Shown here: piece after piece, positions 1 to 9,268 of the stretch | How positions within the stretch are numbered: the first letter of the stretch is position 1 | Layout: each line of letters opens with the position of its first letter | Program-made: the position numbers and the translations under genes | Source of the DNA: Aliidiomarina minuta | Lineage (GTDB): Bacteria; Pseudomonadota; Gammaproteobacteria; Enterobacterales; Alteromonadaceae | Length of the DNA: 64,000 bases | Direction: 5' to 3' | Assembly (NCBI RefSeq): GCF_003987145.1 | Contig: NZ_PIPL01000001.1 | Span: forward strand, 1,364,001-1,428,000 | The notes under the pieces: model-generated | Told to the model about the DNA's origin: nothing | Seen by the model: only the letters and a program-made list of their open reading frames with translations | Database searches by the model: none

Positions 1-703
1 CGCGCACTTCAATCTTACATAAACCATTAAGACGTTGGGCAAAGGCTTTGGTAAAGGCCGCAGGCATATGCTGCACCAGCACTATCGGGTAAGGAAAATT
101 AGCAGGCAGTTGCGTCAAAATTGTCTGCAAGGCAACAGGGCCCCCGGTCGAGGTTCCGATCGCCAGCACTTTATACTGGCTGTTAACCTGCAGATTAGTA
201 CCACTAACCGGCGCTGAATCGGCACTCGAAGTACGGCGAACAGGTGCCGCTGGCGAAGGTCTGGTCGCAGCAGGCTCAGTGCGGGTGACTGAACGTCGTG
301 GCACCGACTTACGGGCAATGCTTATAACCCGCTGCTGCAACACATTAACCGCGTCTTCACGATTACGCGCTATATCTTCAAATTTTTTCGGCAGAAAATC
401 TAAAGCGCCCGCTTCCAGTGCATCCAGCGTTGCCTTGGCACCATCGTGGGTCAGGGAGCTGAACATTAGAATAGGTGTTGGGCATTCCGCCATAATACGA
501 CGCACGGCACTGATTCCGTCCAGTACCGGCATTTCTATATCCATGGTAATTACATCAGGCTTGAGCTTTTTTGTTTGCTCTATAGCGGCTTCACCGTCTT
601 CGGCGGTACCAACCACATCCAGCTCGGCTGATGCATTCAGTATTTCACTGACCCGGCGCCGAAAGAAGCTCGAGTCATCTACTACAAGAACACGGATTGT
701 CAT
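1..703 (-). CDS. cheB: Chemotaxis response regulator protein-glutamate methylesterase, C-terminus cut by window edge
   Basis: CheB removes methyl groups from (and deamidates) chemoreceptors during adaptation, switched on by phosphorylation from CheA. The reading frame begins MTIRVLVVDDSSFFRRRV, a receiver domain with the acidic DD pair and the phospho-acceptor region ITMDIEMPVLDG. A serine/proline/alanine-rich linker follows, then the start of the esterase domain with the catalytic-serine motif AIGTSTGG and LVQHMPAAF, which holds the active-site histidine. About 234 residues are visible; a complete CheB has about 350-380, so roughly the last third lies beyond base 1. It is the next gene after cheA, 15 bases downstream, in the flhA-flhF-flhG-fliA-cheYZAB operon order. 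Identity is secure. Confidence 0.96.
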   Translation of the reverse strand, partial: MTIRVLVVDDSSFFRRRVSEILNASAELDVVGTAEDGEAAIEQTKKLKPDVITMDIEMPVLDGISAVRRIMAECPTPILMFSSLTHDGAKATLDALEAGALDFLPKKFEDIARNREDAVNVLQQRVISIARKSVPRRSVTRTEPAATRPSPAAPVRRTSSADSAPVSGTNLQVNSQYKVLAIGTSTGGPVALQTILTQLPANFPYPIVLVQHMPAAFTKAFAQRLNGLCKIEVR

Positions 704-718
704 TAATTGAATTGCCTT

Positions 719-2791
719 TTAGCGTTTGGCGTAATGCTTTAATAAGCTTGGGATATCCAGAATCAGGGCGATGCCACCATCACTGGTGATAGTCGCGCCA
801 GCCATGCCGGGCGTGCCTTGTAGCATGCTGTCGAGAGGCTTAATAACTACTTCTTCCTGACCAATCAGCCCATCCACCACAAAACCTACCTGGCGAGTGC
901 CAAGCTGAACCACAACCACGTGACCATGATCCGGGCGGCTTTGCCGATCCGCATTTCGCTGCAACCAATGCTGCAGATAAAATAAAGGTATCGCTCGCTC
1001 ACGCACAATCATAGTGCGCTGCCCGTCTACTGTATTAATAAGTTTCTTGTCCAGGCCAATAATTTCGCTGACCTGAGCCAGTGGTAAAGCAAATGTCTGC
1101 TTCGCTACCAGAACCATTAAAGTAGGTAAAATCGCCAGCGTTAACGGCACTTTAATTTCTAAAATAGTGCCTTTACCCATTTCTGAGTCAATACGTATAG
1201 AGCCATTGAGCTGGTTGATTTTGGTTTTCACCACATCCATACCCACACCACGACCAGAAACGTCTGATATTTCTGTCTTGGTAGAGAAGCCGGCTGCAAA
1301 AATCAGGTTATAGGCTTCTTCATTGCTCATACGGGAGGCAGAATCTTCGTCCAGCACCCCTTTTTCTATGGCAATTTTTTTCAATTTTTCAGCATCCATA
1401 CCGGCGCCATCATCGGTGATGGTAAGCAGAATATGATCGCCTTCCTGAGAAGCACTTAGTTTAACTACACCAACCCGTGGTTTGCCTGACTTTTCACGCT
1501 CGTCCGGCATTTCAATGCCGTGATCGACAGAGTTGCGCACCAGGTGGACCAGGGGATCGGCGAGTGCTTCGACCAGATTTTTATCTAAATCGGTATCTTC
1601 ACCGGACAATTCCAGGGTGATTTCTTTTTTCAACGTACGGGCAAGATCACGCACCACCCGAGGGAAGCGGCCGAAAACTTTCTTAATCGGCTGCATACGG
1701 GTTTTCATCACTGCGCCTTGCAGATCGCCTGTCACTACGTCCAGATTAGCAATGGTTTTACTAAGCTCTTCGTCATCCACATCCTGCTTGCTGTCAATGC
1801 TCAGCAAGCGGTTGCGCACCAGTACTAATTCGCCGACCATATTCATGATCTCGTCCAGTCGCTTAGTGTCGACCCGAACTGTAGTTTCGGCTGGAGGTGG
1901 AGCAGTCTTCGCCGCTGCCTTAGCAGCTGGCGCTGGCTTGGCCACTTCTGCTTTAGCCGCCGGAGCTTTCGCTGCAGGTTTAGCCGCGCCTTCGTCTGTA
2001 GTGGCCTTGAACTGCCCTTTACCATGCATATCGTCGAGCAAGGCTTCAAATTCATCATCTGAAATTTTATCGTCGCCGCCTGATGATGCTTTTTCAGCCG
2101 CACTGTTCGCTTCTGCTTTAGCCGGTTTATCCGGCTTGGGTTCTACCGGACCACTACCATGCAGCTCGTCCAGCAAAGCTTCGAATTCGTCATCGGTAAT
2201 ATCGTCGTCAGACTTCGACTGAGCCGCTTTTTCCGTTTTGGCTTTTGCTGCCGGCGCTTTTTTACTGCCATGCAACTCATCCAACAGTGATTCGAATTCA
2301 TCTTCAGTAATTTCGTCAACACCACCTTCACCACTTACACTTTCATTCTGGCTGGCAGCGGGGGCCTGCGGTGCTGCAACAGGTTCAGCTTCGTCTTCAC
2401 TGGCAGGTTTGCTCAGTTTTTCCAACAGCTTCAGCAATTCGGGATCAGCTGGCGTGCAATTTTCACGCGCCCGAACCTGAGCGAACTGCTCATTGATAGT
2501 ATCCAGCGACTGCAGGATTATATCCATCAGCTCTGATGAGACTTTTCGTCCGCCGTTACGCAAGGTATCGAATACGTTTTCCGCGCCATGACAGGTATCC
2601 ACCAGCTCCGTCAGCGACAGAAATCCAGCGCCCCCCTTCACGGTATGAAAGCCACGGAAGATTGCGTTCAACAAATCACGATTATCTGGATCATTTTCTA
2701 ATTGAACCAGCTGCTCAGAAAGCAGCTCCAGAATTTCTCCGGCCTCAATTAAAAAGTCCTGTAGAATATCTTCATCTACATCAAAGCTCAT
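719..2791 (-). CDS. cheA: Chemotaxis histidine kinase CheA
   Basis: CheA is the cytoplasmic kinase of the receptor arrays; it phosphorylates CheY and CheB. Domains in order: HPt with the phosphorylated histidine at about residue 49 (FHTVKGGAGF); a long Ala/Lys/acidic linker (about 130-300); a dimerisation helix pair (VDTKRLDEIMNMVGELV); a GHKL ATPase domain with N box HLVRNSVDHGIE, DDGAGM and GRGVGMDVV; and a C-terminal CheW-like domain. The linker holds three copies of an acidic motif ending DEFEALLDELHG (about 158-175, 195-212, 239-257), described in the findings. Start chosen at MSFDVDEDIL, the family N-terminus, with a GGAG upstream. It follows cheZ by 13 bases. Confidence 0.97.
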   Translation of the reverse strand: MSFDVDEDILQDFLIEAGEILELLSEQLVQLENDPDNRDLLNAIFRGFHTVKGGAGFLSLTELVDTCHGAENVFDTLRNGGRKVSSELMDIILQSLDTINEQFAQVRARENCTPADPELLKLLEKLSKPASEDEAEPVAAPQAPAASQNESVSGEGGVDEITEDEFESLLDELHGSKKAPAAKAKTEKAAQSKSDDDITDDEFEALLDELHGSGPVEPKPDKPAKAEANSAAEKASSGGDDKISDDEFEALLDDMHGKGQFKATTDEGAAKPAAKAPAAKAEVAKPAPAAKAAAKTAPPPAETTVRVDTKRLDEIMNMVGELVLVRNRLLSIDSKQDVDDEELSKTIANLDVVTGDLQGAVMKTRMQPIKKVFGRFPRVVRDLARTLKKEITLELSGEDTDLDKNLVEALADPLVHLVRNSVDHGIEMPDEREKSGKPRVGVVKLSASQEGDHILLTITDDGAGMDAEKLKKIAIEKGVLDEDSASRMSNEEAYNLIFAAGFSTKTEISDVSGRGVGMDVVKTKINQLNGSIRIDSEMGKGTILEIKVPLTLAILPTLMVLVAKQTFALPLAQVSEIIGLDKKLINTVDGQRTMIVRERAIPLFYLQHWLQRNADRQSRPDHGHVVVVQLGTRQVGFVVDGLIGQEEVVIKPLDSMLQGTPGMAGATITSDGGIALILDIPSLLKHYAKR

Positions 2792-2804
2792 TCGCTCGGC
2801 GCTC

Positions 2805-3563
2805 CTAGAATCCTAAACTCGATAGCAGGTCATCCACATCATCCTGGCCAGTAACTACGTCATTACGTGAGTCCGGGTCGATAATGGGGCCTTCCGCTCC
2901 TGTGGGCTGCTCTTTTGCGGCTTTCGCCGGGCTGCCTTTACGCTCTGCACGGGCTTTTTCCTGATCGCCAAACACCGTTAACAGCTCAATCAAACTTTCT
3001 TCGACTTCCTGTACCAGTTCTATGACCCGACGGATCACCTGACCAGTCAAATCCTGAAAATCCTGCGCCATTAACACTTCAGTCAACAACATATGCAGAT
3101 TTTCACTGTTGCCACGAGCCTGCCCAAAGAAGTTATCGAGCTGATGACACATTTTCTTGAATTCTTTTAATTCAATGTCACGGCTCATTAACTTATCCCA
3201 GACTGGGCGGATATTATCAATTTCACGTCCCAGACTTTCCGCCAGCGGCAGGCTGGCCTCTACTGCATCCATGGTTCGGTTAGCAGCATCTTCAGTACGT
3301 TCCATGACGTAGTTCAGGCGATTTTTGGCATCCGGCAAGTCATCTGAAGTCATTTTTTCCAGCCGTGGATCGAGCTGAAAATCAGATAACGAATCATGCA
3401 ACTGACGGGTAAGTTTGCCAACAGACATGAACAAGTCATCGCTGCTCTCATCTTTTAAACCAAGGAAAAGCGCGTTCGCTTCTTCCTGCTTATCAGCTTC
3501 GAGTAAGATTACCAGCTCACGTGCCTGTTCAAGGCTAATTGCCGGCCCAACTTCGCTTTTCAT
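2805..3563 (-). CDS. cheZ: Protein phosphatase CheZ
   Basis: CheZ speeds dephosphorylation of CheY-P and so resets the motor signal. The frame codes a mainly helical protein whose long hairpin carries the segment EVLMAQDFQDLTGQVIRRV, including the catalytic D/Q region of CheZ. Its extreme C-terminus, QDDVDDLLSSLGF, is the conserved CheY-binding tail. The open frame extends upstream to a TTG inside cheY (3599). I prefer the ATG at 3563 (MKSEVGPAISLEQA), which has AAGGA seven bases before it and gives 252 residues. It lies between cheY and cheA, the usual gammaproteobacterial order. Confidence 0.93.
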   Translation of the reverse strand: MKSEVGPAISLEQARELVILLEADKQEEANALFLGLKDESSDDLFMSVGKLTRQLHDSLSDFQLDPRLEKMTSDDLPDAKNRLNYVMERTEDAANRTMDAVEASLPLAESLGREIDNIRPVWDKLMSRDIELKEFKKMCHQLDNFFGQARGNSENLHMLLTEVLMAQDFQDLTGQVIRRVIELVQEVEESLIELLTVFGDQEKARAERKGSPAKAAKEQPTGAEGPIIDPDSRNDVVTGQDDVDDLLSSLGF

Positions 3564-3582
3564 AGGCTGGTCCTTGCTTTGA

Positions 3583-3966
3583 TTACCCAAGACGTTCAAA
3601 CACTTTGTCCAGTTTTTCTTTCAACGTGGCCGCCGTAAAAGGTTTTACTATATATCCGTTTACACCCGCTTGAGCTGCCTCAATGATCTGTTCACGTTTC
3701 GCCTCCGCCGTCACCATAAGCACAGGAATCTCTTTCATGCTGTCGTCGGCCCGAATAGCCCGCAACAGATCAATCCCCTGCATACCAGGCATGTTCCAGT
3801 CAGTTACAACAAAATCAAAATCACCATTCTGCAGCATCGGCAGCGCGGTAGTACCGTCATCTGCTTCTTCTATATTCTGGAAACCAAGATCACGTAACAG
3901 ATTCTTGATAATACGTCGCATCGTAGAAAAGTCGTCTACGACCAGGATTTTCATACTTTTATCCAA
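3583..3966 (-). CDS. cheY: Chemotaxis response regulator CheY
   Basis: CheY is a single receiver domain; phosphorylated CheY binds the flagellar switch and changes rotation. It shows the whole active site: the acidic pair in ILVVDDFSTMRR, the phospho-acceptor in VVTDWNMPGM, the threonine in VTAEAK and the lysine in YIVKPF. Start: GGAGG at about 3972-3976 sits correctly for a TTG at 3966 (MDKSMKILVVDD). An in-frame GTG at 3978 overlaps that ribosome-binding site, and an ATG at 3954 would also give a complete domain. It follows fliA by about 47 bases and precedes cheZ. Confidence 0.95.
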   Translation of the reverse strand: MDKSMKILVVDDFSTMRRIIKNLLRDLGFQNIEEADDGTTALPMLQNGDFDFVVTDWNMPGMQGIDLLRAIRADDSMKEIPVLMVTAEAKREQIIEAAQAGVNGYIVKPFTAATLKEKLDKVFERLG

Positions 3967-4013
3967 AGTACCCTCCACTGAGGCAATTGATTTATAAAAG
4001 GTTAATTATTATA

Positions 4014-4739
4014 TCAGCCAGTCCAGTCTTGCATACGCGATTTTAGTCGTAGCATGGCCTGGCTGTGTATCTGACTTACCCGAGATTCGCTGACACTTAA
4101 TACTTCACCAATTTCTTTTAAGTTCAGTTCTTCATCGTAATATAAAGACAATACCAGCGCTTCACGTTCTGGCAAAGTCCGAATTGAAGCTGATAAAGAG
4201 CGCTGGAACGCATCCTGCTCTATATCATTAAAAGGGCCATCAAAAGAAGCGTCCTGCTTATCAGAAAGCAAAGCGTCTTCCGTTACCCCTAAATCTTCGA
4301 TGCCAATCATACGCCCTGAGCGCACGTCATTCAAAATATGATGATAATCATCGAGTTCCATATTCAGTTTTTCGGCAACTTCCAAATCCCGTGCATCGCG
4401 GCCAGTCTCACTTTCAACTTCACGAATAGCGGTCGCAATCAGGCGGCTATTTTTATGCACTGAACGAGGTGCCCAGTCGCCACGCCGGATTTCATCCAGC
4501 ATGGCACCGCGAATACGGATCCCGGCAAAGGTTTCAAAACTGGCCCCTTTGCTATGATCAAAATTACCTGATGCCTCCAACAGGCCTATCATGCCTGCCT
4601 GAATCAGGTCATCGACCTGCACACTGGCGGGTAAACGGGCCACCATATGGTGCGCTATACGTTTCACCAGATTGGTATGTTGTTCAACAATCTGGGTCCG
4701 GTCGTCGCGAGATATCGCGTAGGCAGCTGCTTTACTCAT
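4014..4739 (-). CDS. fliA: Flagellar sigma factor FliA (sigma-28)
   Basis: FliA directs RNA polymerase to late flagellar promoters and is held by the anti-sigma factor FlgM, also encoded in this window. The 241-residue protein has sigma region 2 (DDLIQAGMIGLLEA, SFETFAGIRIRGAMLDEIR and WAPRSVH) and region 4 with the helix-turn-helix LKEIGEVLSVSESRVSQIHSQ, and lacks region 1, as in all FliA proteins. Its start overlaps the flhG stop by eight bases, implying translational coupling. Probable targets are visible here: at least nine TAAA-like/GCCGATAA-like elements before flaG, the flagellins, flgM and flgP. Confidence 0.97.
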   Translation of the reverse strand: MSKAAAYAISRDDRTQIVEQHTNLVKRIAHHMVARLPASVQVDDLIQAGMIGLLEASGNFDHSKGASFETFAGIRIRGAMLDEIRRGDWAPRSVHKNSRLIATAIREVESETGRDARDLEVAEKLNMELDDYHHILNDVRSGRMIGIEDLGVTEDALLSDKQDASFDGPFNDIEQDAFQRSLSASIRTLPEREALVLSLYYDEELNLKEIGEVLSVSESRVSQIHSQAMLRLKSRMQDWTG

Positions 4740-5604
4740 TGGCCACCCCTTTATAGGTTGTCGGCTGTTGTACTAATTGCTCAATAAAAAATTCTAAATG
4801 ACCGCCTGGCTGACCACTGACCGGCCACCTGGCCGCCCGGTGGGCCAGCGCTTTAAATGCCAGTGAAGAAGGCGATCTGGGAAAGGCTTCTATCACCAGT
4901 TGCTGACGCCTCACGCCTTTGCGCAGGTTTTCGTCATAAGGCACTATAGCGGCCAGCTCCAGCGCTACATCAAGGAAGCGGTCGGTCACTTTAGTCAGCT
5001 TGTTGAATAAAACCTGCCCTTCACGCATGGTTCGCACCATGTTGGCAATGACTTTAAAACGGAACACCTGATGCTCCCGGCTGAGTACCTTGACCAGTGC
5101 GTAAGCATCAGTAATCGACGTAGGCTCGTCACAGACCACCAGAACCACATCCTGAGCAGCACGGGAAAAACTAAGAACCATATCCGATATGCCTGCCGCA
5201 GTGTCGATGATTAAGACATCGAAATCTTCCTGCATGGAGCTGAAGGCGCGAATCAGGCCAGCGTGTTCTGCAGGGCTTAATTCAACCATATTGCGGGTGC
5301 CTGAGGTGGCTGGCACTATTTTTATGCCCGCCGGGCCTTCTACCAGAATATCATCTAAGTCGCACTGTCCAGCCAGCACATGAGACAGATTCCGGCGCAC
5401 TCGTAGCCCCAACATGACATCTACATTGGCCAGCCCCAAATCAGCGTCCAGAACTAATACTCGCTGCCCTTGCTGAGCCATGCCCACGGCCATATTCAGA
5501 GAAACATTGGTTTTACCCACGCCTCCTTTGCCGCCGGTGACCGCAATCACCTTGACCATGCTCTGCTTCATCATTTTGCGTAAACCGCTTGCTTGATCTA
5601 TCAC
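4732..5604 (-). CDS. flhG: Flagellar number regulator FlhG (FleN), MinD-like ATPase
   Basis: FlhG/FleN is a membrane-cycling ATPase that limits the number of polar flagella and opposes the master regulator FlrA/FleQ in relatives. The N-terminus carries the activation helix DQASGLRKM typical of FlhG, then the deviant Walker A KGGVGKTNVS, DADLGLANVDVMLGL, and Walker B-like DVLIIDTAAG. Length (290 residues) is normal. The start is a GTG at 5604 with an AAGAGA ribosome-binding site; an internal ATG would remove the DQAGL-type helix. It sits between flhF and fliA. Confidence 0.95.
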   Translation of the reverse strand: MIDQASGLRKMMKQSMVKVIAVTGGKGGVGKTNVSLNMAVGMAQQGQRVLVLDADLGLANVDVMLGLRVRRNLSHVLAGQCDLDDILVEGPAGIKIVPATSGTRNMVELSPAEHAGLIRAFSSMQEDFDVLIIDTAAGISDMVLSFSRAAQDVVLVVCDEPTSITDAYALVKVLSREHQVFRFKVIANMVRTMREGQVLFNKLTKVTDRFLDVALELAAIVPYDENLRKGVRRQQLVIEAFPRSPSSLAFKALAHRAARWPVSGQPGGHLEFFIEQLVQQPTTYKGVANE

Positions 5605-5622
5605 GATAGTTATCTCTTCTTA

Positions 5623-7029
5623 TTACTGCTGTGACAGCTGCGAACTCGCTTCCGCATTAAAGCGGTAGCTCTCGGGCTTAGTCTTTGCTGCCATAGCTGC
5701 AGCCTGTTCTATCAGATAACGCGCATCAGCTACCTTGATATCTTCAGGAACCTGCTGGCCATCCGTCAGATAACTGATCGGCAGGCTGTTATGAATCGCG
5801 GTACTTAATACTTCACCCAGGCTCAGACATTCATCCAGCTTGGTGAAAATACAGCCATTCAACGGAATCTTTTTAAACTGGCGCACAATTTCATTCTGCA
5901 CCGGAGCCTGGGCTGTCGAGGAAAGCACCAGGTAAGGCCGGATACGCAGTCGTGAGTTTTCCATCAAGGTCGACAACTGCTCACTTAAACGTAAGTCTCG
6001 CTGGCCCATTCCTGCGGTATCTATCAGCACCAGGCGGCGCTGACGTAGCTGTAATAACACCGCATTTAGTTCGTCGGCGTCTTTGGCTACTTTAATCGGG
6101 CAACCGATAATCCGGGCATAGGTTTGTAGTTGCTCACTGGCGGCAATCCGGAAGGTGTCCGTAGTGACCATAGCGACACTGTCCGGCCCATGCATCTGCG
6201 CGTAACGCGCGGCTAATTTAGCAACCGTAGTCGTTTTACCTACGCCAGTCGGTCCCACCAGAGCGACAATGCCGCCCTGCTGTAAAATATCATTTCGGGT
6301 CGTCGCTATCTGGCCCTGCAATAAATCGATGGTTTGCTTCCAGGCTTCATCTTCACTTAAGCCTTCCGGAATAAAACAGGACAACTGATCCGATACCTGC
6401 TCGGTAAGACCAAGTTCAGTCAGCTTCTTTATCAACATAGCGCGGGTCGGTTCTCGGCGCTCCATATCCTGCCACATAAGCCCTGATACCTGCTGTTCCA
6501 GCAAGTTACGAATGGCAGACATATCCGATTTCATAGAGCTGATGGTGGCGTCCTGAGTACTCAGGCGCTGCTGCAAAACATCCTGCTCTGCGCCTCGCGG
6601 AGAAGGTCGCTGTGAAGATTCCCTCGATTCTCTGGGCGCTGCAAAACCAGCATAGTGTTCGTCATGCTGCTGGTTATGTTGTGCTTCCTGACTGGGGTCC
6701 AGGGGGTCATACGCAGGCTTAGCTTTTTCTTCCCGGCTACGGCGAGGTGGCACAGGATCAGGTTCTCCCTGCTGGCGTGCTAATAAAGCCTGCAGGGAGT
6801 CAGCAATAGCTTCCTGCTTTTCAGGACCACCACGGACTACCTGTTGACCTGAGTCAGATGCAGAGTTACGGCGTTTAGGTTCAGGTGCCTCCTGATCAAA
6901 GGCGGCCATTATTTCGACCCCCCCGCTGACTCGTTTGTTAGACATGATCACCGCGTCAGGGCCAAGAACTTCTTTAACTTCAGCCAATGCTGAGCGCATA
7001 TCTGTGCCAAAAAAACGTTTTATTTTCAC
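5623..7029 (-). CDS. flhF: Flagellar biosynthesis GTPase FlhF
   Basis: FlhF is an SRP-family GTPase that marks the cell pole for flagellar assembly and is antagonised by FlhG. The N-terminus MKIKRFFGTDMRSALAEV is the family B domain. A variable basic/polar linker follows (about 60-190), then the NG GTPase domain with P-loop LVGPTGVGKTTTVAKLA, TTDTFRIAASEQL, LIDTAGMGQRD and the base-specificity motif FTKLDE. Length 468 residues is typical. It starts 20 bases after the flhA stop and precedes flhG by 18 bases, so it belongs to the same operon. Confidence 0.96.
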   Translation of the reverse strand: MKIKRFFGTDMRSALAEVKEVLGPDAVIMSNKRVSGGVEIMAAFDQEAPEPKRRNSASDSGQQVVRGGPEKQEAIADSLQALLARQQGEPDPVPPRRSREEKAKPAYDPLDPSQEAQHNQQHDEHYAGFAAPRESRESSQRPSPRGAEQDVLQQRLSTQDATISSMKSDMSAIRNLLEQQVSGLMWQDMERREPTRAMLIKKLTELGLTEQVSDQLSCFIPEGLSEDEAWKQTIDLLQGQIATTRNDILQQGGIVALVGPTGVGKTTTVAKLAARYAQMHGPDSVAMVTTDTFRIAASEQLQTYARIIGCPIKVAKDADELNAVLLQLRQRRLVLIDTAGMGQRDLRLSEQLSTLMENSRLRIRPYLVLSSTAQAPVQNEIVRQFKKIPLNGCIFTKLDECLSLGEVLSTAIHNSLPISYLTDGQQVPEDIKVADARYLIEQAAAMAAKTKPESYRFNAEASSQLSQQ

Positions 7030-7049
7030 CTTTCCCCCTGACGAATTGA

Positions 7050-9152
7050 CTACTGACCGATTGAGCTGACAATTCGAATTTGTTTATCATCCGGGACTTC
7101 CTGATACGACAGCACGTGCATGCCCGGAATGGTATTGCGCACAAAGCGCGATAATGTAGTACGCAGTACACCTGAAGTTAAAAGCACCGACGGTTGCCCG
7201 TTCATTTCCTGATGCTGATGCGCATCATGCAGTGACTGCTGAATTTTTTCCGCCATGCCTGGCTCAATACCCGCACTTTCATTTCCTGCTGCCTGCATAG
7301 ACTGATGCAACATCTGTTCCAGTTCCGGCGCCAAGGTTATGACAGGTAACTCTTCCATGCCGCCAGCAGCTTCCTGAACAATCAAGCGACGCAGAGCAAT
7401 ACGGCTGGCTGCGGTTAACACATCAGTGTCCTGACTCTTACCGCCATATTCGACCAGCGTTTGCGCTATGGTACGAAAATCACGCACCGGAACGCCTTCG
7501 TCCAGCAGGTTCTGTAATACTTTAACCACGTTGCCTAACGTCATCACGTCCGGCACCAGCCCTTCAACCAGCTTCGGATGCTGTTTAGCCAGCATATCCA
7601 GCAGCTGCTGGCCTTCTTCATGACCCATCAGATGAGAAGAATTGTTGGTTAAAATCTGGCTCAAATGAGTGGCAATCACAGTGGCCGCGTCCACCACGGT
7701 ATAACCCAGTGTCTGCGCATGTTCGCGCTCTTCAGCGCGGATCCAGGTTGCCTCCAGGCCAAAAGCCGGGTCTTTGGTTTTTTCACCTTTCAGCTCGCCA
7801 AATACCTGGCCTGGGTTAATCGCAAGTTCCCACTCCGGGCGTATTTCAGCTTCACCGAAGGTCACTCCCATTAGAGTAATTCGATAATGGTTAGGCCCTA
7901 AGTCGAGGTTGTCACGAATGTGCACCGCTGGTACCAGAAAACCTAATTCCTGCGAGAGCTTCTTGCGCACGCCTTTAATACGCGCCAACAACTCGCCGCC
8001 CTGTGATTTATCCACCATTGGAATTAAGCGGTATCCGACTTCAAGCCCAATGGTGTCAACCTGATGAACATCATCCCAGCCAATCTCTTTTTGCTCATGA
8101 GTTTTGGATTCAGTAACCGCTCTTTCCTGTTCAACCAGCTCACCGGCTACCTCGTCTTTCATAGTGCGGGCGCGCAGGTAAGCCATACCACCGATCAACG
8201 CAGCCATGGTCAGGAAGGCAAAGTGCGGCATGCCGGGGACTATGCCCATCAGGAATAAAATGCCCGCTACTATGGTCAGCACCCGTGGGTTGCTCATCAG
8301 CTGCAGGTTCACCTGCTCGCTCATATCTTTGTCAGCATTTTCCCGGGTAATTACGATAGCAGTAGCGACTGACAACAACAGTGAAGGTATTTGAGCGACC
8401 AGGCCATCACCTATGGTCAGCAGCGTATAAACTTCAACTGCATTGCCGAAACTCAGACCATGCTGCACCATACCAATCAGAAAACCGCCAATCAGATTGA
8501 TCAGCAGGATCAGAATGCCGGCAACAGCATCCCCTTTGACGAATTTACTGGCACCGTCCATGGAACCGTAAAAGTCAGCTTCCCGGGTGACATCAGAACG
8601 CCGTGTCTTGGCTTCCTCCTGGGAAATCAGACCGGAATTTAAATCGGCATCAATGGCCATTTGCTTCCCTGGCATAGCATCCAGGGTAAAGCGTGCTGTT
8701 ACTTCAGAAATACGGCCAGCACCTTTGGTGATAACCACGAAGTTGATAATAATAAGAATGGCAAATACGACCAGGCCGACCGTATAGTTACCGCCAATAA
8801 CCACGCTACCAAAAGACTCGATCACGCTACCGGCAGCATCCGGACCTTCGTGCCCGTTCAGCAGAACCACCCGGGTTGAGGCGATATTCAGACTCAAGCG
8901 CAATAAAGTCGCTATTAGCAATATGGTTGGAAATGCCGCGAAATCCAGAGGTCGCCGGGTGTAAACCGCCACCAGCAAGACCACCATCGAAAGCGTGATA
9001 TTAAACGAGAATAAAGTATCCAGCAGCATCGGGGGCATCGGTAGTATCACCATCGCCAGCACCGCCAGAACAAATAACGGCGTACCAACCCCTTTTACGT
9101 GCTGCTTATTATTCTGAAAAAAAGTATTCAGTGCGCCAAACTGTTGCTGCAT
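7050..9152 (-). CDS. flhA: Flagellar export apparatus protein FlhA
   Basis: FlhA is the large transmembrane component of the flagellar type III secretion gate. The N-terminal half has about eight hydrophobic segments (for example LFVLAVLAMVILPMPPMLL and VGLVVFAILIIINFVVIT). It includes the FHIPEP family signature around RISEVTARFTLDAMPGKQMA and the LLSVATAIVITREN helix. The C-terminal half is the cytosolic docking domain that binds export chaperones. At 700 residues it is full length. It heads the flhA-flhF-flhG-fliA-che operon. Its usual partner flhB is not upstream; a minor-pilin cassette is there instead. Confidence 0.97.
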   Translation of the reverse strand: MQQQFGALNTFFQNNKQHVKGVGTPLFVLAVLAMVILPMPPMLLDTLFSFNITLSMVVLLVAVYTRRPLDFAAFPTILLIATLLRLSLNIASTRVVLLNGHEGPDAAGSVIESFGSVVIGGNYTVGLVVFAILIIINFVVITKGAGRISEVTARFTLDAMPGKQMAIDADLNSGLISQEEAKTRRSDVTREADFYGSMDGASKFVKGDAVAGILILLINLIGGFLIGMVQHGLSFGNAVEVYTLLTIGDGLVAQIPSLLLSVATAIVITRENADKDMSEQVNLQLMSNPRVLTIVAGILFLMGIVPGMPHFAFLTMAALIGGMAYLRARTMKDEVAGELVEQERAVTESKTHEQKEIGWDDVHQVDTIGLEVGYRLIPMVDKSQGGELLARIKGVRKKLSQELGFLVPAVHIRDNLDLGPNHYRITLMGVTFGEAEIRPEWELAINPGQVFGELKGEKTKDPAFGLEATWIRAEEREHAQTLGYTVVDAATVIATHLSQILTNNSSHLMGHEEGQQLLDMLAKQHPKLVEGLVPDVMTLGNVVKVLQNLLDEGVPVRDFRTIAQTLVEYGGKSQDTDVLTAASRIALRRLIVQEAAGGMEELPVITLAPELEQMLHQSMQAAGNESAGIEPGMAEKIQQSLHDAHQHQEMNGQPSVLLTSGVLRTTLSRFVRNTIPGMHVLSYQEVPDDKQIRIVSSIGQ

Positions 9153-9202
9153 CCTGATAAAAAACCTTTCAACTGCTCAAGGCAGATTAAAAACAGACAG
9201 GA

Positions 9203-9221
9203 AGTGTCAAGAAAGTGTCAA
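9203..9221 (-). promoter_or_regulatory. Direct repeat upstream of flhA, possible regulatory site
   Basis: Reading the minus strand, TTGACACTT occurs twice with an 11-base period, one helical turn, about 50-70 bases before the flhA start. Either copy could act as a -35 element, but I could not pair it with a convincing -10 hexamer at 16-18 bases, and no GG-N10-GC sigma-54 element is present. It could be an activator site. Function is unknown. Confidence 0.25.
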
Positions 9222-9268
9222 CGTCCCCCACAAGTAAAGGCTACTATACAAAATTCAGGCCACTTTAT

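Noticed and set aside
1533..2222. 229-residue open frame on the plus strand opposite cheA
   Set aside because: It mirrors the low-complexity linker and dimerisation region of cheA in antisense. It has a Ser/Ala-rich composition with no domain, and cheA is certain.
3597..3599. TTG at 3599 as the start of cheZ
   Set aside because: It lies inside cheY and adds residues not seen at the CheZ N-terminus; the ATG at 3563 has a good ribosome-binding site.
9203..9221. Sigma-70 promoter with TTGACA -35 before flhA
   Set aside because: No acceptable -10 hexamer at 16-18 bases from either TTGACA copy; kept only as an unexplained direct repeat.
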